Assembly (NCBI GenBank): GCA_951799425.1
Contig: OX637402.1
Coordinates: forward strand, 18,117,844 to 18,181,843
Source of the DNA: Ilex aquifolium
Taxonomy: Eukaryota; Streptophyta; Magnoliopsida; Aquifoliales; Aquifoliaceae
Direction of reading: 5' to 3'
Length of the DNA stretch: 64,000 nt
Part shown: positions 1-13,200 of the stretch, one piece after another
Position numbering within the stretch: position 1 is the stretch's first letter
How the letters are laid out: each line of letters opens with the position of its first letter
Translations under genes and position numbers: made by a program
Notes under the pieces: generated by a model
Seen by the model: the letters and a program-made list of their open reading frames with translations, nothing else
What the model was told of the DNA's origin: nothing
Database searches by the model: none

Positions 1-240
1 CGTACAAAAAAATAGGGTAAATTTCAGTATTTTTTCATACTAAAAGTAGGATAAAATTCATTTTTTTTTTTTGTACAAAAAATTTAGGGGATTTCGTACA
101 ACAAAAATTTTAGTGTTTAGGGGATTTCTGTACAAAAAAATAGGGGATTTCGTAAAACAAAAATTAGGGTAAATTTCAGTTTTTTTTCGTACAAAAAATA
201 GGGTAAAATTCAATTTTTTTTCGTACAAACACTTTAGGGT
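1..240. repeat. AT-rich degenerate tandem repeat
   Basis: Several imperfect copies of a short unit, roughly 35-60 bp, containing the words CGTACAAAAA and TAGGGTAAA or TAGGGGATTTC, separated by T-runs. The copies differ by small indels. The array runs off the left window edge, so its full size is unknown. Two copies hold TTTAGGG, the plant telomere word, but not in tandem, so this is not a telomeric array. Confidence 0.6.
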
Positions 241-1299
241 TTGTTCATACCTATTGATCGATCGATGATGACTTGATCTTCCTGAAGCACAAGTGAATCG
301 AGCCTCTTATCATTTTCGACTCCAAGGATTCTTCTTCGACTCCAAGGATTCGAACGGTAATCAAGTAGAAGACTACATACTTTCACAGAACAAGCAATCA
401 AGCGATTGGATCTCCTCTCCCTCAATTCCTCTTTCTTTCTCTCTCACTCTCACTCTCTCTGTGTGTGAACCAGAAGGCAAAAATCGAGTGGCTGAACTCA
501 CTCAAGTTCTTGACCAAAAAAAAAAAACTCACTCTAGTTGCTTTATTTTTATATGTCTAGTTAGTATATCAACCCAAGGTTAAACATAGGTTAGTTATTT
601 ATGCATAATGTAATATATGAGAAAAATATATATAGATACATATTATAGATATTCATGGGCATTTTAGTAATTTTATTATATCTGTTAACGTCGTCAGCCA
701 GTAACAACTGACAAGGGGTGGCAGTGTAGTTTCAGAATTTACAGGGGGTGTTTTTGAAGATATGATTAACTACAGGGGGTGTCAATGAAATTTTCCCTTT
801 AATCTTTTTTCACACCTCCTAAATCCTGAGGGTTAGTCATCCTTGTCTCTTTGGAAACATGCTCTAGACCAGTTTAAGTCACGGTGGTCAGCCGCTTAGT
901 TTGAAGGAATAGTCAGGCAGAAACCTAGATACATTGTAGCCAAAAAAAAAAAAAGAGGCACTTTACCCTCCTAGATCATCCAATTAATCCTTTCAAATTC
1001 ATGTGGTATACTAATTTGATGAAAAATTCCACCTACAATATAAGAAACCACCCTTTATTCCACTTCAGCTAAGGTACAACAAATTGTTATAAGATAAACA
1101 AAATTCCTGATTTCAGGGTACGTCAAACCCCTAACATGTGCTCAACAAACAAAAGAAAGAAGCTCGACTTACAAAAAAAAAAAAACTCCCAAGAGTTCTA
1201 TTTCTTTGTTCACTAATATATCAAATCACAAAGATACATCATTATTCTACAAAAATGGACTAAAAAGACAAGTCGGCACCACCAAGACCTACTTTTTCA
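241..1299. other. intergenic DNA and 3' flank of the TrpD-like gene
   Basis: No supported gene. Short open frames near 234-583 have no recognisable domain and no splice-consistent partner. From about 1000 to 1299 the DNA lies just downstream of the stop codon of the minus-strand TrpD-like gene and probably holds its 3' UTR. About 690-800 carries paired GGGGTG-type motifs like those in degenerate plant transposons, without readable ends. Confidence 0.4.
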
Positions 1300-4200
1300 C
1301 TATACTTTGTGAGATATCTTTATATAATTTATGAGCCTGTTCAAGGCCTTGCCACTGTCAATGGCCTCTCTAGCTCTATCCAAGGCTGACGATATATCTT
1401 CTGCACCATCACATCCCAGCAAGTGATCAACCATTCCAGCATTTAAGACTATTCGATCATATGCTGGACCTTTCTCACCACGAAGTGCTGCTAAACCCAA
1501 CTCTATATTCCTTGAAACCTAACCAAATTTCACGAAAATAAATTAGAAACCCCATTTCTGTGACATTTAGGACGGACCGTGATGGTCTTATTAATGGGGG
1601 AGAGCACAAAAACAACAACATTCAAGAAAGAAACCCATGCTGGATGAAATGCATATTTACGTGGGAAACAAATATGGAGATGACATGCCTAGCAGTAGGT
1701 AATCCAACCTAATATTGTCATACCCGAAGATTATCAAGATTCATATTGAAGAAGCAAATCGAACAATTAGGAAACAGTTTCTAGAAATATACATAAAACT
1801 GACATTCATCTTCTCTTCATGGTTGCAGGTTTTGAGGATCCCTTTAGAGTTCTCTACTAAGACTTGCAGACATAGACAGGCTTAATGACAAAAAATGAGG
1901 TATCTGAGCAAGGTTATCAAAATCCCGATCCGGATCGTAGGATCTTACGATCCTACAATCCAATATAAGCAAATCGATCCGAGTCTCATGTAGGATCCCA
2001 AATTCGTAGGATCTTAATAAATCGCGATCTGGATCTTATAGGATCCCGATCCGAACTGCGACTTTACCGATCCAAATTGTTGAGTTTGTTTGGTAGGCGT
2101 ATTTAGTTACCGAGCAATTCAATCCTTACTTTTCGGTTTTTATAGTTAAGTACTCAATACAAATGTGAATATCTTATATACTTGTGGGTCTATTGGCAAA
2201 ATTCAAAGGATGAGAAAAGTTATAGAAAGTTTGTTTTCCAAAATTGTCTCTTTTTTCATTCGTCCCTCTTGCTGAAAAGTTGAAAACAATGATTAGATTT
2301 AAGCTTCTCGTATGGTGAGTGATCATAGCCAGAGGTCTTTTATTTATTTTTCTTTATGCTTTTTTTGTTTAAATGTTGAATAGCAAAAAATTATTATTCA
2401 ACAGTCTTTCAACTTTCTAGTCTCTACTCTTTATCTCTTCTCCGAAAGTTAAGATGAAAATACTAGAATTCTTTTATTCCTCTTTGCACAACCTCACAAG
2501 AATAACAGTCCGTCTTTGATGTTAAACCTTCTTTAATGTTCAATTTGTAGTTTATCAAATTTCAATTATACCTTAAGTTTGATCTTTATTGAAGTATTCT
2601 TATTTGCATAGATACTAGGCTTGTTCAAGTCTTGTTTTTGAGAATTTTGTATTGTTACATATAATTTTTGTCTCATTTTCTCGGTTGATATGATCTTATG
2701 ATTCTCGATCCGATCCAACAATCCCGATCCTGTAACCTCCCTCATCGATCCAAGATAGGATCCCGATTTTAAAATCCTTGTATCTGAGATCAGCGTAAAT
2801 TCACTGGCCTAGGAAAATGCAAGTTGTACAGATTCTAAAACCTGAATTTCATTAAATTAGTATTTTATCTGATGATAAACTTAACCTAGATGGAAATAGC
2901 ACAGTTGGAAAAGACATACATCATTTAAATGTTCATGTTTTGGGTTTGCCACTGCTTCCATGTCTTAAACAAAAAGCAAGATGAGGCCATAAGCCAAGTA
3001 AAGATACAGATGGAAACATTGACAAAAAATCTAAAAAGCTTACGGATCTATCAGTTCTTGGAGTATCGGTGGGATCAAATCCATATTCATGGGCATTCAC
3101 CATAAGACTGAAGCTCTCACGTGACACTCCTGCAATACCATTTACATCAAATTTCTCCATTTACTACAATGGTGCTAGGAGCTCAGTCATATAGTGTGAC
3201 ACAATTGGTGGAAATAGAACCCTAAGCTAATTCACATATTTTCAGCACAGAAACACAGAATGAAGCATTGCCAATTCAAAGGGAGTAAAGAAAATGACAT
3301 AAGTAATAGATACAGACCATCCAACTCACAAGCAGGCGCCACACTCAGCGAACGGAACCCTGCACAGTAATTCACAGGAACTCCCTTTGATGCATTCACT
3401 GATCGCAATTTTGTCGTCATTGAAAGGGCCCCTTCCTCACCCTGGAAATGCAGTATCATTAGATTGCTTTTAAAGGGAAACTCAATTGTAGAAAAAAAAC
3501 AAACAAGAATAAAATGATGCACAGCTTTAAATACTCAGTGATTAACACGGTGATTCATGTTCCATCATCTTCATGTACTGATTTTTTTCTCAGTTTAGAA
3601 GCACTAAGAAATCATGGTGTAGGAACTAAACAGGTCCATACTGTTTAAAAGTAGAATACCTTCACCACCAAACCAGAATGAACACCTCTTCTTCTCATGA
3701 GCATTAGCAATGGCTCCTCATAACCTTCATGATAAAATCCAGCAACAATTGATTCTCTCCCTCGAGCCTATTGAGAAAAGAACACTTCTTCACCGTCTTT
3801 AAAACTAAGTTTGACTACAAAATTGACTTTTCAACTGGTAATTGGAAAAAAAAAAAAAAAAACAAGTGAGGAGGATCACATGCAAGCAACTGCACACATA
3901 TGCACATATGAGTGTAAATTGGCCATAACTGGAGTAGTTAATACACAATTGGACAGCAAGTATAAAACAGGGCACTGAATAACATCATAACTATTGATCA
4001 AAAAAAAAAAAAATAACATCATAACTTGTTCTCGCTTCTGTAAGCGTAGCAGAGCTACAGTGCTTTGTAAAAGATGCTCTTCAAATTTCATGACACTTTT
4101 TCAAATGCAGAAAATTAGGAGCTTCTCATTGAAAAGTAATGAGGCTCACCCTCACAAATTGCTGAACCTTCTCAGCTGTTGCCAGTGGGGGACGTTTCTT

Positions 4201-7200
4201 TATATGTTCCCTCAAACCAATTAAGGAATATCTGCAAAAACCGTACAGAGCATATTAACAGCTGCACTTCATTCTGTTAATCCATGGACAATAACCGGAA
4301 TGGGATTTTCATCCCCCTATTCCCCCAACCAAACCAGTCATATGAATATCTGATTTCATGATCTGATAGGGGAGAGAGAGAGAGAGAGAGAGAGAGAGAA
4401 CAATATTCCAACAAACGATTGGTAAATAAGTTAATCCAATTCTACAAGTGACATTTTCGCAGAAAATTTATCTTCACATTAAGATTTTTGAAATGAATAA
4501 TGCAGGAATTAGGACCTTTATTTTCCTTTCTTTTTTGTAGTGGTGGTGCTAGGGTGAGTGGTATAGTCTTATCTGGATTATGCACCATGACAACCGAACC
4601 ATATATTGTCATCTCCAACCAGAGCATAATGCAAGGGAAACAACAGATATAGGATAAACTATAAAGTATATCTGAGGAACTCCATGGAGATGATAATAAA
4701 AGAAAACATATGTTACTTTTATTGTTTTCCATCAAATAGAGTTAGCCATGGATGTTTAATTTCTATACATGACAAAAATGACCCAAAATTGCTGCACATT
4801 AACCAGAGCATGACAACAGAACCATATATTGTCATCTTCAACCAGAGCATAATGCAAGTGAAACAAAAAATAGAATCATGTAGACCTAAGGAACTCCATG
4901 ATTATTAACATGATAATAAAAGGAAGCATATGTTAGTTTTATTGTTTTCCATCAAATAGAATTAGCCATTGATGTTTACTTTCTAACATGACAAAAATGA
5001 CCCAAAATTCCTGCACATTAATCAGCTATAAAGACCAACTCAGATAGGAATCAGGACCAGGCAGGCCACAAACATTTTAGACAATATTCTTAAGGAAGAC
5101 AAGCAGCAGTAGCAAAAAAGCTGTCTTTCATACAAGAACTGAAACTGTTGGAGATATTTCCTAATTCATTAGGGTTTTCTTTTTTACCGTTGTTTTACCT
5201 TTATGTCCTTATTGTACCTTTATTATTTGACTATATATACGGGGGCTCTACACTTAGTTTGTATCCCTTTTTCACTCACGTTTATTCCAAGTTGGTATCA
5301 GAGCCACACTCTAACCCTAACCCTAACCCTAACCCTAGCCCCTCCTCCACGTTGCAGCCACCAGCCTTCATCATCAATCACCACCAAAACCAGAACCTGC
5401 AACAGCCACAAACCAGAACCTGCAAAGGAACCACCGACCCAATCAACCCAGCATATATATCCAAAAGGGCCAAACTCCACCGACAGCAACAAACCCAGCA
5501 GCACCGAAACACCCAGCAACACCGACAGCCTACACCGACTGCCCAGCACAACCGACATACTCCAAAGCCAAAGCCTGGTATACCTTCACCGACTGCCCAG
5601 CACCGACAAACAGCATCCAACCTACACCAATAAACCAACCTGCACCGACTGCCTGCTATTCCCGACTGCCTACACAGCAAACCAATAAACCACACCGACT
5701 GCCAAACCAATACCCAGCAGCACCGAAATTTTAATAAACCCAATAAACCGACAAACCACCTACTGCCCATACCACCTACACGTGGTATCAACCAAACAGC
5801 CCACTGCACCGTGACCCAGTGCCCAGGCCAAATCCCAGGCCACTGCCCACTGCACCCAGCATACCCACACATCTCCACCGAAAAACAACTCAACCCAGTA
5901 TACTTTGCCCACTGCCCATATAATAATAATACTAGACTGCTGGGTCATTGTTCAGCCCATTGCCGGATTGCGTTTTTCGTTGTGGCTTTGTCCTAGGACT
6001 TTTTTAGGAGAGAGCGGATCCTCTCCTCCGTTGATCTGCTTTTAATGCAGTAGATCCATTATTTATATTTCTTGGATTTCTGGGCACCGTGACCTAATTA
6101 TTTGGGAGCTTTCTGGACCTTCTTTATTTGTCGCTACAGTTCGACTGGAGGTATATTGTTCTCCCTTATTTTGTCTCTCTATTTATATTAGAGTTATTTT
6201 TTCTGTCACGGGTGCCCTAGTATTATTGTTGCTATGACTACTACTGAGGGACTTGAGACCCCTACTGTTGACACCTCTACCGTTGAGACCTCTATTGGTA
6301 CTTCCACCTTTATGTTTGACCAGTATATAGTACCTACTGGCACAGTTGCATTACCAGCACTGCCGGACATGATCTCTCAGAAAGTTACGGCACAGTTGTT
6401 GAATGGCCGTAACTTCGCTGAGTAGTCTCGCTCATTCCAGCTTTTCTTAGGCCGGGTAGGGAAGCTTGGTTGGCTGACGGGATCTCACCCAAAGCCAGCT
6501 GATGACGACCCTGGATATTCTGCGTGGTTCTCTGAGAACTGCGCTATTCTTGGATGGTTATTTGGCTCGACGGAGCCATCTGTTTGCAGGATTCACCAGT
6601 TTCATAGCTCTGTTCCGAAGCTATGGAGCGCATTATCAGAGATGTATTCTCAGTCAGGACGGGGAGTTCGTGTTTATGAGCTTTCTCAGGAGCTCTCATA
6701 TGCTCGGCTGGGAGATATGACAGTTCAGGATTATTATGGTTATTTGACCCAGCGCTGGCTTGAGTATGAGACTCTACGTCCTCTTGCTGCTATTCCGAGG
6801 ATAGAGCCCGAGGGAGCAGCATTCTTGCATACTCGAGAGCAGGAGGATAGGATTCACAAGTTCCTTATGGGGCTTCGTGATGAGTTTGAGGGGCCTCGTT
6901 CACAGATCTTGTCGATGATGAGGCTTCCGTCTCTTTATGAGGTGTATGCAATGATAGAGCAGCATGAGCGCCGCCTCCGTATTGCATCACTTCCAGTTAC
7001 GGCCTTGACTCCTCTAGCCGACCAGATGGCTCTTGCAGCTACTGCCGGGTCTCGTTCAGGATCCTCAGCCAGAGGAGGACAGCGCTCGGACCAGCGCCGT
7101 CAGGGCGCCCCAGACCAGCGCAGACAGGGGGATTCTCGTCAGTGTGATTATTGTGGCCGACCAGGACATCTCAGGGCTGCTTGTTGGAAGCTCCATCCGG

Positions 7201-10200
7201 AGCTTAAGCCGCCTCCTCCCTGTTCCTATTGTTCCTCCTTGGCAGAGTGATATGGATGCTATCACTTCCCGATTGGATATACTTATGTCCACCCTAACTT
7301 CTCAGGGTCCGACTTCTGCTACTGCCACAACTACAGGTATACCTCGTGTCTTTCATGCTCGCACCAGTCCGTCTCCTCTTTGGATGCTAGACTCGGGTGC
7401 GAATGGTCATATGACAGGTGAGGCCCATCAGTTCACCACTTTTGACGAGCAGTTACATACACAGGTTCAGCTAGCAGATGGGACACATGCCCCTATTGTT
7501 AGTAGGGGTACAGTCCGCCTCCCAGATGGCTTTACATTACATTCAGTTTTTCATGCGCCAAAGTTGGCCATGAATCTATTATCCGTACATCAGTTAGCCA
7601 GAGATTTTCACTGTGCGGTTGTATTCTTATCTGATTCGTATTATTTGCAGGACCTGAGTACCAGGAGGATTATTATCAGGGGACATGAGAGAGATGAACT
7701 GTATTATCTAGGCGATCCACCTCCAGTTTCACCAGTTCCTTCACCTCCATCACCTGCACCTGATTTGTCTTGATCTGTTCCTAGCTTGCATGCTAGTATT
7801 TTACCTAGTATTTGTCGTTATGATTTTTCGTTACAAACTGTTCAGTTGTGGCATGACCGTTTTGGACATACAAATTTTAAATATTTATGTATGTTGTTTC
7901 CTATTTTGAGCAAGGCTTGTGTTGGTGGTAAACTTGATTGTGTTATATGTTCCCTATCGAAACATGTTAGGACCAGTTATATTCCTTGCATGCACCAGTC
8001 ACCCAAGCCATTTGACCTAATACACTCTGATATTTGGGGACCCTCTCCAGTTACTGCCTTGTCAGGTGCTCGATATTATGTGACATTTATAGATGACCAT
8101 ACTCGTTGTACTTGGGTTTACCTTTTACATAGGAAGTCCGATGTACTCCCAATCATCACTCAGTTTCTCCAAATGATTAAGACACAATTCGATGTCATTG
8201 TTCGTGCTCTTCGTTCGGATAATGCCAAAGAATATGTGTCTGATGCATTAGTGTCTCACCTTTCTTCCCAGGGTTTCCTTCAGCAGCTCACTTGTCCATA
8301 TACTCCTGAGCAAAATGGAGTTGCTGAAAGAAAAAATAGGAGTCTGATAGGGATGATACGTTGTATGCTTAGAGGTATGGGGGTACCAAAATCTTATTGG
8401 CATTTTGCTGTTTTAACTTCTACCTTTCTATGCAAATGTACACCGAGTCGTGTTCTTCAGCATATGTCTCCCTTACAGGTCTTATTCCCTGAGCGGACAC
8501 TTTTTCTAGTCCCCCCTCGTGTTTTTGGTTGCACATGTTTTGTTTAGGATCGATCTCCTACTCGCCATAAGCTTGATGATAAAGCGATTCGTTGTGTCTT
8601 TGTGGGCTATTGTCATCAGTCTAAGGGGTATCGGTGCTATGATCCTATTAGGCGACGTATGTATCATACTCTAGATGTTACCTTCCTTGAGCATATTCCT
8701 TATTTTTCTTCCAGTCCTGTGTCTTCCCCTCCAGTTGATGATACTCCTTTTGATTTTCCATTACCACAAGAGCCAGAGCCATTAGTCACTATCACTACAG
8801 AGTCATCAGTCTCTCCTCCTCCAGAACCACTCATCCCTGTTAGTACAGAGTCACCAGTTCCTCTTCCTTTGCAGGTTTATGTTCGTCGCCCTCGCTCTCA
8901 TCCCCCTGCTGATGTCCCCTCTACCTCGGGCGATGCAGGTAATACTTCTCAGTTTGTTGAGCATATTGATGCACCTGTTGTAAGTACTGATGAGATTGCA
9001 GGTACTGAGCTAGTTACTTTACCTGATGAGACATTATCAGTGGAGGATGATGATTTAGGGCGTCGTTATCCACAGCGTGATCGTCGTCCAGTTGTTCGTT
9101 ATGGTTGGACCGCCAGAGTTTTATATCCGATCTCTGCTTATATTTCTTATGGTGATATGTCTCCTACATTTCGAGCTTATAGCATGGCCTTATCAGATAC
9201 GCCGGTTCCTCGCTTTATTTCACAGGCTATGCGGGAGCCCTAGTGGATTCTTGCCATGCAGACGGAGATGGACGCTCTTCAGCGTAATCATACATGGGAT
9301 CTTGTCTCTTTACCTTCAGGGGTGAAGACTGTTGGTTGTTGCTGGGTTTACACCCTGAAGTTTCTGGCGGATGGTACTATTGATCGTCACAAGGCTAGGC
9401 TTGTGGCGAAGGGCTTTACTCAGGTACCAGGTCGTGATTTTGGTGCTACCTTTGCCCCCGTGGCAAAATTGACTATTGTACGATTGATTATTTATCTGGC
9501 TACGGAGTACTCTTGGCCTCTTCATCAGTTGGATGTGAAGAATGCATTTCTTCATGGTGATCTGGACGAGATTATTTATATGGATGCACCACCTGGCTTT
9601 CGTGGTGAGGGGGAGTATGCTGGAAAGGTATGTCGACTGCGTAAGTCTCTTTATGGACTGAAACAGTCACCACGAGCCTGGTTCTCTCGCTTTAGTGGTG
9701 TAGTTGTACACTTAGGGTTCACCAGATGTCATTCTGATCATACCTGCTTCATTCGACGGAATACTTCTGGACAGTGTGTCATCCTGTTGGTATATGTTGA
9801 TGATATTATTATTACTGGAGATGATATTTCTGGGACTGCGCAGGTCAAGGTAGACCTTGGGAAGGCCTTCGATGTGAAGGATCTTGGATTTCTACGATAC
9901 TTTCTTGGGATTGAGGTTGCCCGTAGTAGCAGGGGTATTGTTCTTTCTCAGAGAAAGTATGTCCTGGATCTTCTCTTAGACACTGGGATGCTGGGGTGCA
10001 AACCGGCATCATCACCTATGATTCCAAACCTGAAGCTTACTGCTGAAGGTGATGAGTTGAGAGATCCGACTGTTTATCAGAGGTTGGTAGGTAGACTTAT
10101 CTATCTAGCCAACACTAGGCCAGACATTTCATTCGCTGTCAGCCGAGTTAGTCAGTTCATGCACAGGTCGTGTCAGCCTCATCTTGATGCAGTTTATCAT

Positions 10201-13200
10201 ATTCTTCGGTACCTCAAGTCTTGTCCTGGACTTGGGTTGTTCTATGCATCAGGATCTCAGACTGGTTCTTTAGCCTGTTATTCAGATTCAGATTATGGGG
10301 GAGCGTGTGACGGTCGATCTACTACGGGCTTCTGTGCTTTTCGAGGGACTCATCTTATCTCTTGGAAGAGTAAGAAGCAGGCAGTTGTCTCTCGCTCTTC
10401 AGCAGAGGCAGAGTATCGGGCACTGGCACTTGGCATGTGTGAGATTATCTGGTTACGATCGATTCTTGGCGAGTTGAGATTTCCAGTGACTTCTCCATCC
10501 ACATTATATTGTGATAATCGATCTGCTATTCAGCTCGCTTCTGACTCTGTACTACATGAGAGGACGAAGCATATAGAGATCGATGTTCACTTTCTTCGGG
10601 AGAAGGTTAGCTGTGGTATTGTCATTCCATTGTTTGTGGGGACCAGTGATCAGGTTGCGGATGTTTTCACAAAACCTGTCACTCTATCCATTCTTCAGGA
10701 CTCAGTTGTCAAGTTTGACTTAGTTGATATTTTTGCGCCTAGCTTGAGGGGGAGTGTTGGAGATATTTCCTAATTCATTAGGGTTTTCCTTTTTACCGTT
10801 GTTTTACCTTTATGTCCTTATTGTACCTTTATTATTTGACTATATATACGGGGACTCTACACTTAGTTTGTATCCCTTTTTCACTCACGTTTATTCCAAG
10901 TGAAACATAGTAAGATGAAAGGTTCCACTTGTCAGTCAAAAATGCATGATGGAAAAAAAAAAAAGGGGGGGGGGGGGGGGAAGCTTAAGATTTGAAGGAA
11001 TAATGAAGTACAGCAATCAGCTTCCATCACCCATCGTAAGCAGTACAAACCCCATTTCAAGAATAATTCATTGGTTAAGATAGCGTAGCAATGTTATACT
11101 GTGGTAAACCTTAAGATGCTTAATTATGTTATTGATATTTTCGTTGAACCAGAAGAAATTTACATATTTCACTAGTAAAAGATGTTTACAGAAAATGAAG
11201 AAAAGAGTTGGAAGACAGATAATTGTTCAGATTGCTTACAGAGATGGGTGAGCTTCACGTTGACTTAAGTAAGCAAAACCAACCTCCTCATCCTGAAGTA
11301 AAAGTTTGGATAAGTTATAACACCTAAACACCATGAAAGTCAACTGAGAGCAAGTAAAATGATGGAAAACATCAACATGTGGGGAACCACAAAGACCTCA
11401 AGAAGCTTTTTTCCTTGCAATGGGGATAAGTGTGTATTTGCTCCAATGAACCTGAGCATTTGTTCTTCAGTTATTCCACCCTGAAATTAAGCAAATATTT
11501 CAATTTGCATAAACCATATGTATGGTTGATCTCTGTTTCTTTTATCTCCTATCCTTAAAGCTTCACATATCAAATATGTGACAAGGTAGAATAAAAAAGG
11601 GGCTGAGATTTAAAAAAAGGATGCAATTTGCAAACAAGTAAAACTTCATTTGGAGGTGATGAGATCAAATGCAAACAGCAATTTGGGTATCCTACTCCAT
11701 GTGATAATTGTTCTTGAGGTACTCTTCGTTGGCAACATCAGCACCCTAGTACGTGAATACATCTTAAGTTCCAAAAGAATGAGGCAGATTAAGTTTACTA
11801 ATGACCTTTGGTGGCATCCATTCCACTCCATGAAGCAAACAAGATTCACCGTAGCAGGATCTAACAGCAGCTACAAATAGTGTACTCCTGAAGTATCGTG
11901 TGTTTCCATCATAAGGTTCACCATAATGAGTTAATGATCTAACATCAGCAACTGGGGCAGAACCTAAGGATCAGTAGAGAATTAGATTTAAGAGCGGAGA
12001 TACAAACATCAAAGTTGCAACATTCAATCAGTTGATAGCAACTGTCAAGTGATTTATAAAGAGTGTGTTACCAAGTTCATCATCGAAGGCAAGGCAGTAC
12101 GCTTTTAGTTCACGATCTGTCTCCCTGTTCATACGTTGACCAATCAAAAACGCTGCAAGCAGTGACTCACTTACACTCCCCAATGTCCTATCTTCCAGTT
12201 CGAATGGAAGAACATCTTTCAAAACACCTTGAACCTCCTCATATCCAAGATGACCCCCAGCCAAAACTTCCCTAAGGGCCCCCACCAATCTCATTTCAGA
12301 AGCGCCATTGCCAACATATTGGGGCCCAATTGAAGTGCCAAGTCCCATATTAGATCCTTCAGGGTCAGCTATAAAAATTATATCTGGGGGTAGTGCTCGA
12401 ACCAAACGAGGCCAATATACATTCATTGCATGCCTTTCCCCTTCATTCCATTGGGTAGCCTCAGGAAAAGCATTTGCACGGATTGTCATGGCTGCAAAAA
12501 AGGCCCCAAGTTGTGCTTTGGAAACTTGTTCATCCTTGAGTTCTCCCTTAGCTGGCATTAAATGCAAACCTAGTAAATAACTCAGCCAGAAAAGGCTAGA
12601 AGAGATAAATTTGCCCACTACTTGAATTAAAATTTCAGCTCATCATTTTCCCTAGATGTTAAATTATAGCTTCCTCCGCGAGATAATCAGGGAATTGGGC
12701 CCTGGCTTCACCTGAAGTGTATTTTACCTACGAATATAGATTGCATGCAGCTATTGGGTTCTCAAAATTTTCACCAAAGTATAATTGTATCATGTACATG
12801 ATAACATATATACTTATTCTCATGATAAGAGCAGAAATTATTGGTCCTCCTAGTCCACTGATCGCTTGAAAATCATTTAATTTGGAACAAAGTTGATAGA
12901 ATTGCGTAGCATATATTATATGCACGAAAGTGGAATAATTTTCAGGAATTCCAAAAACTGATCGAAGAATTCTGTTGCAATAAGTATAACTATTACTATG
13001 AAAAGAAAATTTTGCACATAATAAACAGTATGCGACATTGGATTGTAATTAAAAAGTGGAATTAGACATAGATGATGGCGATAGTATTTGTAGAACGAAA
13101 AGAAAATAAGAGAAAGCATTTTACCTGATTTTAATATGGTGTCCAAAACCTTGAAAGCTTGTTCTTCAGTGAGAGGCCTAGTCTGAGTAGGGCCAGTGCA

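Larger units (their letters stand above)
5146..10901 (+). mobile_element. Ty1/copia LTR retrotransposon, 5756 bp
   Basis: Complete structure: two 147-bp LTRs (5146-5292 and 10755-10901), a primer-binding site matching initiator Met-tRNA, a leader, gag, pol in copia order (protease, integrase, reverse transcriptase, RNase H) and a polypurine tract. The 5-bp target duplication GAAAC is at 5141-5145 and 10902-10906. It is antisense to the host gene and lies inside its intron 5. The LTRs differ at 2 of 147 sites, both transitions, so the insertion is fairly young. It is not coding-competent: gag has one in-frame stop, pol has three, and there is a frame change between them. The LTR 3' end reads CCAAGT instead of the usual terminal CA. 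Confidence 0.95.

Noticed and set aside
1-240. Telomeric or centromeric satellite
   Set aside because: TTTAGGG occurs singly, not in tandem. The unit is irregular and the array short within the window.
5148-5948. Overlapping 60-171-codon open frames on both strands
   Set aside because: They lie in the repeat-rich copia leader. Their Thr/Pro/Gln or Trp/Cys/Gly bias follows from the CACCGACTGCC repeat and no domain is present.
12063-12580. Plus-strand frames of 70 and 90 codons
   Set aside because: Shadows of TrpD-like exon 2 on the opposite strand.
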